Part shown: piece by piece, positions 46,179 through 54,856 of the stretch
Layout: the number at the start of each line of letters is the position of its first letter
Numbering within the stretch: the first letter of the stretch is position 1
Assembly: GCA_943371005.1 (NCBI GenBank)
Contig: CALRTB020000001.1
Span: 248,001 to 312,000, forward strand
From: MRBY01 sp943371005
GTDB taxonomy: Bacteria; Cyanobacteriota; Cyanobacteriia; Cyanobacteriales; MRBY01
Direction: 5' to 3'
DNA length: 64,000 nt
Made by a program: the position numbers and the translations under genes
The notes under the pieces: generated by a model
Seen by the model: only the letters and a program-made list of their open reading frames with translations
Database searches by the model: none
Told to the model about the DNA's origin: nothing

Positions 46179-46652
46179 ATGTTTAACTTTTTTAAAAATA
46201 AGCAAACCGAACCAGTCGCCCCTCCCCCGCCGCAAGACCCAACACCGCGGATCGAATTTTTCAATGGCATCAGCGAAGAACTCAGCAATGTTAGCCTGCA
46301 GCGCAACCCCAAAACGGGCGTTAAATCCGTCTCCATGACCTTTGCCCAACTCAATGCCCTTGACCGCTTCCAGAGCTTTACCGCTGGCTCCAGTGGCATT
46401 GTCCGACTGATCGACGAAGAAGGAGACATCGCTGTTACCCCGTCTAGCTGCCGTATCGTCTTTGGTGGCGAAGAAGGAGACGAACTGCGAGGCGTCATTT
46501 GTCGCTTTGAAATTGAGAATGACGACCACTGGGAAAGATTCATGCGCTTCATGCACCGCTACGCCGATGAACATGGCTTTACCTACGGCGAAAATGCAGA
46601 AACTCCCGATGAACCCTCTCCACTAGCATCAGAAACAGATCCAGAAGCTTAG
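46179..46652 (+). CDS. Psb28-family photosystem II assembly protein
   Basis: 157 residues. The core (about 24-135) follows Psb28: RIEFFNGISEELSNVSLQR at the start, IVRLIDEEGDI in the middle and FEIENDDHWERFMRFM. Psb28 binds the cytoplasmic side of photosystem II intermediates (CP47/D1-D2). Cyanobacteria can have two Psb28 proteins; I cannot tell which this is, and the divergence from classic Psb28 (about 112 residues) suggests the second type (Psb28-2). Compared with Psb28 it carries an N-terminal Pro-rich extension and a C-terminal acidic tail (ETPDEPSPLASETDPEA). Same strand as petM, possibly one transcript. Confidence 0.75.
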   Translation: MFNFFKNKQTEPVAPPPPQDPTPRIEFFNGISEELSNVSLQRNPKTGVKSVSMTFAQLNALDRFQSFTAGSSGIVRLIDEEGDIAVTPSSCRIVFGGEEGDELRGVICRFEIENDDHWERFMRFMHRYADEHGFTYGENAETPDEPSPLASETDPEA

Positions 46653-46980
46653 GATGCAGGATCAAGGCTCTTATCATCCTAAAAGTGCATCGATCCCCAT
46701 AAAGAGTATCAGCTGTTACGAATTAAGCGAAGAAAGAATGTGATTCTTTATCACAACTTCTTGCAGTGGCGAGAGATTTTCAGGCCATTCGAACTATCAA
46801 CAGGAACATAAACAATTGTCGGAATCAAATAATATTGGTTTCCTCATAACGCGAAAAAATAATTCCCTCGTTTATTTTCTTGATCATCATAAATTTCTTG
46901 ATTGATTCGAAATTCCCATAAGGTCGAAAATTGACAGTCTGACCTGCAGCTTGAAAATACTCTTTTTAGGATGGTAAATA
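46653..46980. other. 328-base regulatory region before nrtP
   Basis: A+T-rich, no open frame. Holds a perfect NtcA-type box (46706-46719). The distance of about 260 bases to the nrtP ATG implies a long 5' leader. Confidence 0.55.
46706..46719 (+). promoter_or_regulatory. NtcA-binding site, GTA-N8-TAC
   Basis: GTATCAGCTGTTAC fits the NtcA consensus exactly, including the full palindromic core. NtcA with 2-oxoglutarate activates nitrate genes in cyanobacteria. A convincing TAN3T -10 box about 22 bases downstream was not clear (TGATTC at 46741 is poor). Confidence 0.6.
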
Positions 46981-48585
46981 ATGCTTGGAGAAATGTGGTC
47001 ATTTAATGGCAGGTATAAGATCTTGCACATGACCTGGTTTGCTTTTTTCCTGTCGTTCGTGGTGTGGTTTAATTTTCCACCTTTTGCAACCACCATCGCC
47101 CAGGACTTTGGCTTAGACAACGCTCAATTAGGCACAATCGGGTTATGTAATGTTGCTTTGACGGTGCCCGCACGGATCATTATCGGGATGCTGTTAGATA
47201 AATACGGCCCCCGTTTAACTTACTCATTATTGTTGATCTACGCTGCGGTTCCTTGTTTGATTTTCGCGACGGCCCAGAGTTTTAATCAACTGGTCTTAGG
47301 ACGTCTCTTAATGGGGATTGTTGGGGCTGGCTTTGTGATCGGGATTCGGATGGTCGCAGAATGGTTCCCCCCCAAAGATGTGGGGACAGCGGAAGGCATT
47401 TATGGGGGCTGGGGTAACTTTGGCTCGGCATTTTCGGCCTTTACCATGGTGATTTTTGGGATCATTTTGGCGTTCCTTCCCGGGGCATTTAATTTTGGTC
47501 AGCCGGAAAGTTTTAAGATTCTCTTTTTCCCGGAATTTAATACGGCTATTTTGAACTGGCGGGCGGCGATCGCCGGTACAGGGATTATCGCGGCTTTGTA
47601 TGGGATGTTGTATTACTTCAGCGTAAGTGATACGCCCCCTGGTAAAACGTACCACCGCCCCAAGAGTGCCCGGGGCATGGAAGTCACCACTAAAAAGGAT
47701 TTCTGGTTTCTGTTGGCCATGAATTTGCCTTTGACCCTGATTTTGATGGTCTTGGCTTGGCGTTTGCAAAAGGTGAATTTCTTAAATGGCACTGGATTTG
47801 CGATCGCCATTCTGGCACTAGTGGGCCTGTATCTGTTCCAGACCTATAACTGCTGGACTGTAAATAAGGACTTAATGACCGGGAAAAAACGCTATGCCCC
47901 GGAAGACCGTTACGAATTTAGCCAAGTGGCTATTTTAGAGCTGACCTATATTGTGAATTTCGGCTCTGAACTCGCTGTGGTGACGATGTTGCCGGCTTTC
48001 TTTGAAGGCACCTTTAGTTTAGACAAGGCAACGGCTGGGATTATTGCTTCTAGCTATGCGTTTATGAACTTGATGTCCCGCCCTGGGGGAGGTTTGATCT
48101 CCGATAAAATGGGCAGCCGGAAATGGACGATGGTTGTCCTCACGGTGGGTATGGGGATTGGTTATCTACTGATGAGTTCGGTGGCGGGGACTTGGCCTTT
48201 GGCGATCGCCGTTTTGTTAACGATGGCCTGTTCCTTCTTTGTGCAGGCAGCAGAAGGGTCAACCTTTGCCATTGTCCCCCTCGTCAAACGACGCATTACC
48301 GGACAAATTGCTGGCAACGTCGGCGCCTACGGCAATGTGGGAGCAGTGGCTTATTTAACGGTGCTGTTGTTGCTCACTGAAGCCTCGGCTGGGACCAATG
48401 GGGGCGAGCCAGTGATGGCCACGGTTAACGCCGGTTTCTTCCAAGTGCTAGGAATCACGGGCTTGATGGTTGCTTTCCTCTGTGCCTTTTTCCTCAAAGA
48501 ACCCAAAGGCTCCTTTGCCGAGTTCCATGAAGGTGAAACGGAAATGACCGCGACCCCTCCCATTGAGGAAGAAGCGACCTACTAG
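46981..48585 (+). CDS. nrtP: Nitrate/nitrite permease, NNP family of MFS
   Basis: 534 residues with 12 likely membrane helices. The family signature G-x3-G-x-G-N-x-G is present twice, in GIYGGWGNFGSAFSA (helix 5) and AGNVGAYGNVGAVAY (helix 11), and helix 2 has the MFS motif RIIIGMLLDKYGPR. The loop after helix 6 is long. Such single-protein transporters replace the ABC-type NrtABCD in Picosynechococcus-like marine cyanobacteria. The upstream NtcA-type box fits nitrogen control. A strong terminator separates it from narB, 205 bases downstream. Confidence 0.95.
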   Translation: MLGEMWSFNGRYKILHMTWFAFFLSFVVWFNFPPFATTIAQDFGLDNAQLGTIGLCNVALTVPARIIIGMLLDKYGPRLTYSLLLIYAAVPCLIFATAQSFNQLVLGRLLMGIVGAGFVIGIRMVAEWFPPKDVGTAEGIYGGWGNFGSAFSAFTMVIFGIILAFLPGAFNFGQPESFKILFFPEFNTAILNWRAAIAGTGIIAALYGMLYYFSVSDTPPGKTYHRPKSARGMEVTTKKDFWFLLAMNLPLTLILMVLAWRLQKVNFLNGTGFAIAILALVGLYLFQTYNCWTVNKDLMTGKKRYAPEDRYEFSQVAILELTYIVNFGSELAVVTMLPAFFEGTFSLDKATAGIIASSYAFMNLMSRPGGGLISDKMGSRKWTMVVLTVGMGIGYLLMSSVAGTWPLAIAVLLTMACSFFVQAAEGSTFAIVPLVKRRITGQIAGNVGAYGNVGAVAYLTVLLLLTEASAGTNGGEPVMATVNAGFFQVLGITGLMVAFLCAFFLKEPKGSFAEFHEGETEMTATPPIEEEATY

Positions 48586-48608
48586 GTTTTTGAGATTAGT
48601 TTAGGCAC

Positions 48609-48659
48609 AACCTGTAAAACAAAAGTCATGGCAAGTAATGGCGTTTTACAGGTTTTTTT
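48609..48659 (+). terminator. Strong terminator between nrtP and narB
   Basis: A perfect 12-bp stem (AACCTGTAAAAC at 48609-48620 with GTTTTACAGGTT at 48643-48654), a 22-base loop and seven Ts from 48653. Confidence 0.88.
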
Positions 48660-48790
48660 CTATTACGCTCTTTGGGGCCAGGTGAATCTTTCAGGATCAT
48701 TGCCCCAGGGGAATTTTCCCTTAAGAAACGCCATTTAATTTTCTGGCATTTTTAACCTTATTATTGAAGTCTTAAGTTGGCGGTTTAGCA

Positions 48791-51019
48791 ATGGATCAAC
48801 GCAAAACGAAAACCCTTTGTCCCTATTGTGGTGTTGGTTGTGGCCTGGAAGTTTCCGAGGTGATCAAAAATGAGCAACCCACCCTCAAAGTTATGGGCGA
48901 TCGCCAACATCCATCTAGCCTCGGAAAAGTCTGTGTCAAGGGCGCGACCATTGCCGAATCCCTCGATCAAGACCGCTTACTCTACCCCATGTATCGGCGA
49001 TCGCTACAGGATCAATTCCAGCGCATCAGTTGGGATGATGCCTTTGAACTGATTGTGGAACAGATCAAAACTGTGCGGGCGACCCTCGGCGTCGCAGGCA
49101 TTGCCATGTATGGCTCCGGGCAACTCCAAACCGAAGACTATTACACCGCCCAAAAACTCCTCAAGGGCTGCCTCGGCACCAACAATTTCGATGCCAACTC
49201 CCGTCTTTGTATGTCCTCTGCCGTGGCGGGCTATATCCAAAGCTTTGGGGCCGATGGGCCGCCCCCCTGCTACGAAGACCTAGAATTAACCGACTGTGCC
49301 TTTATCATTGGCAGCAATACCGCCGAATGCCACCCGATTGTGTTTAATCGTCTACGTGAACACCACAAACACTCCAAGGCAAAATTAATTGTTGTCGATC
49401 CCCGTCGCACCAAAACCGCCGAAGTAGCCGATCTGCACCTGGCGATTCAACCCGGCACCGATATTGACTTACTCAACGGCATTGCCCACCTGTTACTGAA
49501 ATGGGGCAAAATCGATACCCTCTTCATCGATGAATGCACCAAAGGATTTTCTCAATATGCGATGCTTGTCCAGAGCTACACCCCCGAAACGGTAGCTAGA
49601 CGCTGTGGGATTCGTATTGATCACCTCGAACAGGCCGCAAAATACTGGGCCAATGCTGACAATGTTCTATCTCTTTGGTCGATGGGCATTAACCAATCCG
49701 CAGAGGGCACAGCCAAAGTTCGGACTCTAATTAATTTGCACTTAATGACCGGAGAAATCGGTAAGCCGGGCGCCGGGCCTTTTTCACTAACGGGTCAACC
49801 CAATGCCATGGGGGGTAGAGAAGCGGGGGGACTCGCCCATTTACTGCCGGGATATCGCCTCGTTAAAAATCCAGACCACCGCGCCACCTTAGAAAAAGCC
49901 TGGCACTTGCCCCCAGGAACCATCTCACCACTACCCGGAAAAGATGCTTGGGCAATGATCGAAGGGTTAGACATGGGGACAGTAGGTTTGTTATGGGTAG
50001 TGGCAACTAATCCAGCGGTCAGTATGCCCGACTTGGAACGCACCAAGGCTGCATTGTTGAAATCTCCCTTTACCATTTGCCAGGATGCCTATTACCCCAC
50101 AGAAACGTCTAACTATGCCCATCTCCTGTTACCGGCGCTGCAGTGGGGCGAAAAAACAGGCACAATGACCAATTCGGAACGGGTTGTTACCTATTGTCCC
50201 CAGTTCCGCGATCGCCCCGGAGAAGCCTGGGCTGACTGGGAGATTTTTGCCGAAGTGGGACGCCGACTTGGGTTCCAGCAACAGTTTCGGGCGGTATCCT
50301 CAGCGGAAGTTTACGCAGAATTCGTGCAACTCACAGGCGATCGCCCCTGTGACATGACGGGGCTGAGTCACCAACGTTTAGCCACCGAAGGCCCGATCCA
50401 ATGGCCCTGTCCCATAAATGAGACCAAAAGCGAGCCAGAAACAACAGCCGATAACCGTGGTTTACTGCAAAAACTGTTGCACCAAGACGAACCCCTCAAG
50501 GGCAAACGACTTTACACCGACCGGCGGTTCCATACCCCCGATGGCCGAGCCAGATTTGCGGCGTACCATTCCCGGGGCTTGGCTGAACCGCCAAATACCG
50601 ACTATCCTTTTGTGCTGACCATTGGGCGACTCTACGGCCATTGGCACACGATGACGCGCACGGGACGGATTAAAAAAATTCAAAAAATGCACCCGCATCC
50701 TTTCCTGGAAATTCACCCCCGCGATGCAGACCGTCTCAGCATCACCGAAGGGGAAATGGTGGAAGTGCGATCGCTGCGTGGTATGGCTAAATTTCCGGCC
50801 TTGATCACGAAAAATATTACCCCTGGGACGGTTTTTGCGCCGATGCACTGGGGCGCTTTGTGGGGGGAAGATACCGAAGCTAATGCCCTGAGCCACGCTG
50901 AAGCCTGCCCTGATTCCTTGCAGCCGGAATTAAAAGCCTGTGCCGTGAATGTGTTAAAAATCACCAGCCCTATTCCCCAAGAAAAAACGACAGCCGAGCC
51001 TGTATTGCAGCAGCTTTAG
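48791..51019 (+). CDS. narB: Ferredoxin-dependent assimilatory nitrate reductase
   Basis: Reduces nitrate to nitrite with reduced ferredoxin. 742 residues of the molybdopterin oxidoreductase family. The [4Fe-4S] motif is C10-x2-C13-x3-C17 (CPYCGVGCGLEV) with a fourth Cys in GKVCVKG. Next come SRLCMSSAVAGY (near the Mo site), IIGSNTAECHP, and the MopB C-terminal domain (PFVLTIGRLYGHWHTMTRTG). It is shorter than proteobacterial NasA and lacks the NasA C-terminal Fe-S domain, as is usual for cyanobacterial NarB. It functions with nrtP just upstream; nitrite reductase is not in the window. Confidence 0.95.
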   Translation: MDQRKTKTLCPYCGVGCGLEVSEVIKNEQPTLKVMGDRQHPSSLGKVCVKGATIAESLDQDRLLYPMYRRSLQDQFQRISWDDAFELIVEQIKTVRATLGVAGIAMYGSGQLQTEDYYTAQKLLKGCLGTNNFDANSRLCMSSAVAGYIQSFGADGPPPCYEDLELTDCAFIIGSNTAECHPIVFNRLREHHKHSKAKLIVVDPRRTKTAEVADLHLAIQPGTDIDLLNGIAHLLLKWGKIDTLFIDECTKGFSQYAMLVQSYTPETVARRCGIRIDHLEQAAKYWANADNVLSLWSMGINQSAEGTAKVRTLINLHLMTGEIGKPGAGPFSLTGQPNAMGGREAGGLAHLLPGYRLVKNPDHRATLEKAWHLPPGTISPLPGKDAWAMIEGLDMGTVGLLWVVATNPAVSMPDLERTKAALLKSPFTICQDAYYPTETSNYAHLLLPALQWGEKTGTMTNSERVVTYCPQFRDRPGEAWADWEIFAEVGRRLGFQQQFRAVSSAEVYAEFVQLTGDRPCDMTGLSHQRLATEGPIQWPCPINETKSEPETTADNRGLLQKLLHQDEPLKGKRLYTDRRFHTPDGRARFAAYHSRGLAEPPNTDYPFVLTIGRLYGHWHTMTRTGRIKKIQKMHPHPFLEIHPRDADRLSITEGEMVEVRSLRGMAKFPALITKNITPGTVFAPMHWGALWGEDTEANALSHAEACPDSLQPELKACAVNVLKITSPIPQEKTTAEPVLQQL

Positions 51020-51076
51020 GACGATCCGAAACCTGGGTTATGATATCCCTTTTGAGAGTGAGCAATTGGGATTGGT

Positions 51077-52294
51077 ATGGCAGTGGACTACGATTTGGTG
51101 GTGATTGGGGCAACGGGGGCGGGAATCGCGACGGCAAAACGGGCGATCGCCTCAGGCCATAAGGTCGCTTTGGTGCAACAAACAGGGCAGCCACTCCAGG
51201 ATCAGCAGGGACTCGCCCTCGAAAAAACGCTGCTACACCTAGCCAGACAACCCCAACCGGTGGATCTGGCAGCCTGGATCAAGGGGGCGATCGCCCCGAA
51301 TGATTTCTATGAACCCTTGGCACGCCTGGCAGAAGCGGGCGTTGATGTAATTCCAGAAATGGGCAGTTTTGTCTGGAAACCCAACACCTGTTTTATCACC
51401 GAAACCCGTCGCCTCCAAAGCAAACATTATGCGATCACCACGGGTGCTACTTGGACTGCGCCCCCCCAGGATGGTTTTTTAAGCCCCACTGACCTCTTAA
51501 ATCCAGAAATTTGGCGCACCCTACCAGAAAACATTGCCCTTGTCGGTCACGATCCCCATTGCATAACCCTCGCCTACTGCCTCGCAAAATTGGGAAAAAC
51601 AGTCACGTTAAGTAGCGAAAAAAGCTTACTGCCCACAGAAGATCCAGACTGCGTTCAACGGTTGCAAGCTTTTCTTGAAGTGGCGGGAATAACGCTCCAG
51701 TTTGAGCCAACCCCAGACTTCCTTGCCCAGGAACACCAGGCCGTCATTTGGGCCAAAGAGCGTCGGGGTTTAACGACACAACTTAACTTACCCCCCGATT
51801 TTTGCCAGCCGCCCCAGATGTGGTTACGGGTTGATCCTGAACTTCGAACCCCCCGCAAAAATATTTATGGAGTCGGAGCAGTGCTGGGCGGTTATGCCTT
51901 GCCGGAATTGGCGATCGCCGAAGCAACCACCCTTGTGAACAATGTTTCCCAGCGTCACAAAATATCCTGTACCTACGGCGAAATTCCCTATCGTCTGTTT
52001 GAACCTCTACCCTTTGATCACATCGGTTTTCAAGGCTCTAATCTTCCCCCCGACACCAAAACGCTTAGTAAAACTCTGATGTTAGATCGCGTGGATCAAC
52101 TGCAATTTCCCCAAGACTTAACGCTTAAATTGTGGCTCGATGGCCAGGATCAACTGTTGGGGGCCACCGTCCTCGGCGATCGCTCCGGCAAACTCATTTA
52201 CCATTGCCGTGATTTGATCCAAAACAAAAAACCTTTCCAGACGTGGGACAATCTCCTAGAAAATGCGGGCCTTTTGGCGGAGATGGTGTGGTGA
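51077..52294 (+). CDS. Disulfide-reductase-like flavoprotein lacking redox cysteines
   Basis: 405 residues. The first part parallels the MerA/Lpd-like protein encoded at 21549-22985 (both start MAVDYD, then a VVIGATGAGIATA FAD loop), but where that has C42-x4-C47, this has Gln and Ala (QPLQDQQGLALEKTL), so no disulfide chemistry is possible. The FAD loop is also changed from GxGxxG to GATGAG. The second nucleotide segment (IALVGHDPHCITLAYCLAKLG) lacks the usual glycine pattern, and the central to C-terminal region is shorter than in true reductases. It may be a non-catalytic flavin binder or a decaying gene. It lies behind narB and overlaps tmk by one base (TGATG). Confidence 0.75.
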   Translation: MAVDYDLVVIGATGAGIATAKRAIASGHKVALVQQTGQPLQDQQGLALEKTLLHLARQPQPVDLAAWIKGAIAPNDFYEPLARLAEAGVDVIPEMGSFVWKPNTCFITETRRLQSKHYAITTGATWTAPPQDGFLSPTDLLNPEIWRTLPENIALVGHDPHCITLAYCLAKLGKTVTLSSEKSLLPTEDPDCVQRLQAFLEVAGITLQFEPTPDFLAQEHQAVIWAKERRGLTTQLNLPPDFCQPPQMWLRVDPELRTPRKNIYGVGAVLGGYALPELAIAEATTLVNNVSQRHKISCTYGEIPYRLFEPLPFDHIGFQGSNLPPDTKTLSKTLMLDRVDQLQFPQDLTLKLWLDGQDQLLGATVLGDRSGKLIYHCRDLIQNKKPFQTWDNLLENAGLLAEMVW

Positions 52295-52950
52295 TGCAGC
52301 GTAAAACCCAGGCAAAATTTATCGTTTTTGAAGGGATTGACGGCTCCGGCAGTTCTACCCAAGCGGAGCTTTTGTATCAATATTTTCAGCGGCAAAATAT
52401 TCCCGCCGTCCTTAGCCCCGAACCCTCCAACGGCATTATCGGCAACCTCGTCCGGGAAACCCTACGACAACGGCTACGCTTCACCACCGACCCAGAACAG
52501 TTGAATCGGCAACTGGCCTATCTCTTCGCTGGCGATCGCCACGATCATCTTTACAACGAAATTGATGGCGTCTTTAAACAACTTGCCGCTGGCATCCAGG
52601 TAATTACGACCCGCTATTATTTTTCTTCCCTCGCCTACAACGCCAACACCGCCGCCGAATACGAATTTATTTACCGTCTCAACCAGGATTTTCCCAATCC
52701 CGACCTTGTGTTTTATTTCGATCTTCCCGTTGAGGTGGCCCTAGACCGCGTCCAAAGGCGATCGCACCAAGAAATCTATGAAACCAAAGCTAAACTCGCC
52801 CAAGTGCGCCAAAACTACCAACAAATTTTTCAAACCTACCCAGGGAATTGGCAACAACTCGACGCGACCCAACCCCCTGAAACCATCCACCAGCAAATTC
52901 TTCAAACTATTGCTGATTTTGTAGCTGCTCCTGAATCTGGGTCGGACTAG
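52294..52950 (+). CDS. tmk: Thymidylate kinase
   Basis: Phosphorylates dTMP to dTDP. 218 residues from ATG 52294 (MQRKTQAKFIVFEGIDGSGSST), whose first base overlaps the TGA of the preceding gene. The P-loop reads FEGIDGSGSSTQAE, the DR-type motif is TTRYYFSSLAY, where the usual D-R-Y is replaced by T-R-Y, and a LID-like region RRSHQEIYE follows. The TRY change and the EPS motif (LSPEPSNG) make this a divergent member; it could instead be a related nucleoside-monophosphate kinase. The 3' end overlaps exbD tail to tail by 44 bases. Confidence 0.78.
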   Translation: MQRKTQAKFIVFEGIDGSGSSTQAELLYQYFQRQNIPAVLSPEPSNGIIGNLVRETLRQRLRFTTDPEQLNRQLAYLFAGDRHDHLYNEIDGVFKQLAAGIQVITTRYYFSSLAYNANTAAEYEFIYRLNQDFPNPDLVFYFDLPVEVALDRVQRRSHQEIYETKAKLAQVRQNYQQIFQTYPGNWQQLDATQPPETIHQQILQTIADFVAAPESGSD

Positions 52951-53611
52951 GCGGCGTCCCAAACTCCTCTAGGGGCTGTAACTCCAAATCAAACCCATTC
53001 GCATTAGGGGGCGGCAATGGCGTACCACTGTCGAGGGGCTCAAGCTGAAAATCATTATTCGGATTTACCCCCGGCACCTGGGGAATCGTCGGCGTGCCAG
53101 GACTCAGGCCCGGTGTTTGTTGACCATCAAAGAAAGAATCGAGGGCTTGCTCTCCTTGGGTTCCTGCCCCTGTTCCCAAGGCTACCCGCTCGCCGCCAAT
53201 GGATTTGAGCCAATCTAAAACCTGAATCACTTCCTGATAGGGCCGCTTTTCCGATGCATTGAGAACAACAACACCATTGGGATTGCGCCCTAAATAATCC
53301 TCAACAATTTGCGAAAATTGGGCCTGGGTTTCAATCAGTTGTTTTTCGACATAGATTTGCCCAAAATCCGTCAAACTCACAATCACCATATCGGGCATTT
53401 GGGTCGTTGCGCTCTCTGCCACAGGTAAATTTAAGTTAATTGCCTGTTGTCGTGACAAATTGACTGCCGCCAGGATAAAAAAGGTCAGCACACAAAAAAT
53501 TACATCGATTAGCGGAATAATTTCGATACGCAGATCCGGCGCAGAATTTTCCTGCCAGAGTTTGAACGGCCTTAAACCTAAGGTTTCTGGCTTAATCGGC
53601 TCACGCTTCAT
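52907..53611 (-). CDS. exbD: ExbD/TolR-type biopolymer transport protein with long tail
   Basis: 234 residues from ATG 53611 (MKREPIKPETLG), which overlaps the end of exbB. One N-terminal membrane helix contains the proton-path aspartate (IIPLIDVIFCVLTFFIL). The periplasmic domain (to about residue 145) has the usual ExbD fold. A further 90-residue Pro/Gln/Asn-rich, low-complexity tail is unusual for ExbD, which is normally about 140 residues. With ExbB it forms the energiser that couples proton flow to outer-membrane receptors, though no TonB-like gene is near. Confidence 0.9.
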   Translation of the reverse strand: MKREPIKPETLGLRPFKLWQENSAPDLRIEIIPLIDVIFCVLTFFILAAVNLSRQQAINLNLPVAESATTQMPDMVIVSLTDFGQIYVEKQLIETQAQFSQIVEDYLGRNPNGVVVLNASEKRPYQEVIQVLDWLKSIGGERVALGTGAGTQGEQALDSFFDGQQTPGLSPGTPTIPQVPGVNPNNDFQLEPLDSGTPLPPPNANGFDLELQPLEEFGTPPSPTQIQEQLQNQQ

Positions 53612-54287
53612 TTTGGTCTCCTTCAATGAGCATTGCATCTACATTGTCCACAGAAGCAGGTAATCCTTCGAGATAATTTTGACGATAAAGCATTTCCAGT
53701 TCACTGCCTGCTTGACGGAAAAGGCGCACCTGATTACTCGAAAGAGCTTGGAACAAACGATAAAAGGCCAAGGCCACAATCGCGACAATCAAGCCCATCG
53801 CCGTCGAAAAGAGTGATTCACTAATCCCCAAGGTCACCCCTGTCGTGGAATCTGTGCCTAAATCACTCAATTGAATTGATCCTAAGGAGTTGATTAAGCC
53901 CAAAACAGTTCCCAGTAACCCTAACAAAGGCGAGAGGGCAATGACCGCTTCTAGGACTTTTTCACCCCGACGCATATTTGCCAACTCTTCATCGGCTGCC
54001 GCTTCGAGGGCTAAATGGAAAATTTCTGGGTCAGTGGCCTGTTGCTTCAAAGGGGCATAGAGAAAGCGCCCCAGGGGATGTTTTTGGCAGGTACGGGCAA
54101 TTTCACTCACCGCTTGCCATTGGTAATGGGCGGCATCCAAAATTTTGTCCTGGACTCGCTGGCTTTGTTGGATCACTTTCCACCAAAACCACAGCCGCTC
54201 AATAATGGTACTCAGGGCCATAATCGACAAGAGTACCAAGGGCCACATTGCTGGCCCCCCACGGTTTAGGATATCTAGAACATTCAC
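53601..54287 (-). CDS. exbB: ExbB/TolQ/MotA-family proton channel protein
   Basis: 228 residues with three membrane helices: one near the N-terminus (MWPLVLLSIMALSTIIERLWFW) and a pair in the second half (EAVIALSPLLGLLGTVLGLI and STAMGLIVAIVALAFYRLF), the ExbB plan. A large cytoplasmic loop separates them. It overlaps exbD by 11 bases, so translation is probably coupled. The upstream gene on the same strand is ureA, 119 bases away. The function assigned is energy transduction to TonB-dependent uptake or Tol-type envelope stability. Confidence 0.92.
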   Translation of the reverse strand: MNVLDILNRGGPAMWPLVLLSIMALSTIIERLWFWWKVIQQSQRVQDKILDAAHYQWQAVSEIARTCQKHPLGRFLYAPLKQQATDPEIFHLALEAAADEELANMRRGEKVLEAVIALSPLLGLLGTVLGLINSLGSIQLSDLGTDSTTGVTLGISESLFSTAMGLIVAIVALAFYRLFQALSSNQVRLFRQAGSELEMLYRQNYLEGLPASVDNVDAMLIEGDQNEA

Positions 54288-54406
54288 CGAGCCACCTCAC
54301 TCCGGTCACACCAAAAAAAAGACTGCTCCAATTCTAAGGTTTTTAATGGTGTTTTATTCGTCTGTTGGAAGGCAGAGATTCTGGGAATAGTTTCTCGGGT
54401 TTTTGG

Positions 54407-54709
54407 TTACTGGATGGGATTATGGATCGTGACCAGTTTCGTCCCGTCGGGGAAAGTGGCTTCCACCTGCACTTCATCCACCATTTCGGCGACCCCTATC
54501 ATGACATCTTCACGGGTCAACCAAGTCTGTCCTTCGCTCATTAATTCGGCGACGAGTTTGCCTTCCCGTGCCCCTTCGAGGATTAAGCCTGAAATGTAGG
54601 CCACCGCTTCAGGATAGTTGAGCTTAAGACCTTTGTTTTTCCGGCGTTCCGCCACTAAAAAGGCCGTGAAAATGAGCAGCTTGTCTTTTTCCTGGGGCGA
54701 GAGTTGCAT
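54407..54709 (-). CDS. ureA: Urease gamma subunit
   Basis: Smallest of the three urease subunits; urease hydrolyses urea to ammonium and CO2 in the cytosol. 100 residues, exactly the usual size, from MQLSPQEKDKLLIFTAFLVAERR through the conserved LNYPEAVAYIS and the TWLTREDVMIGVAEM segment to KLVTIHNPIQ. No ureB, ureC or accessory genes are adjacent in either direction, so urease genes are scattered in this genome. exbB-exbD follow on the same strand. Confidence 0.95.
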   Translation of the reverse strand: MQLSPQEKDKLLIFTAFLVAERRKNKGLKLNYPEAVAYISGLILEGAREGKLVAELMSEGQTWLTREDVMIGVAEMVDEVQVEATFPDGTKLVTIHNPIQ

Positions 54710-54856
54710 GGTGGTGACTTTGAGATTTGGATGTGATTTTAGTCTACCGTGACTCCCTTAAATTCAAACTCACCACCTCAGTAACCAGGTAGAGAACTTT
54801 TGATCTTTTGCAAAACTAATCATTAAATTAATATGGATAAAAATGTGTAAAACTAT

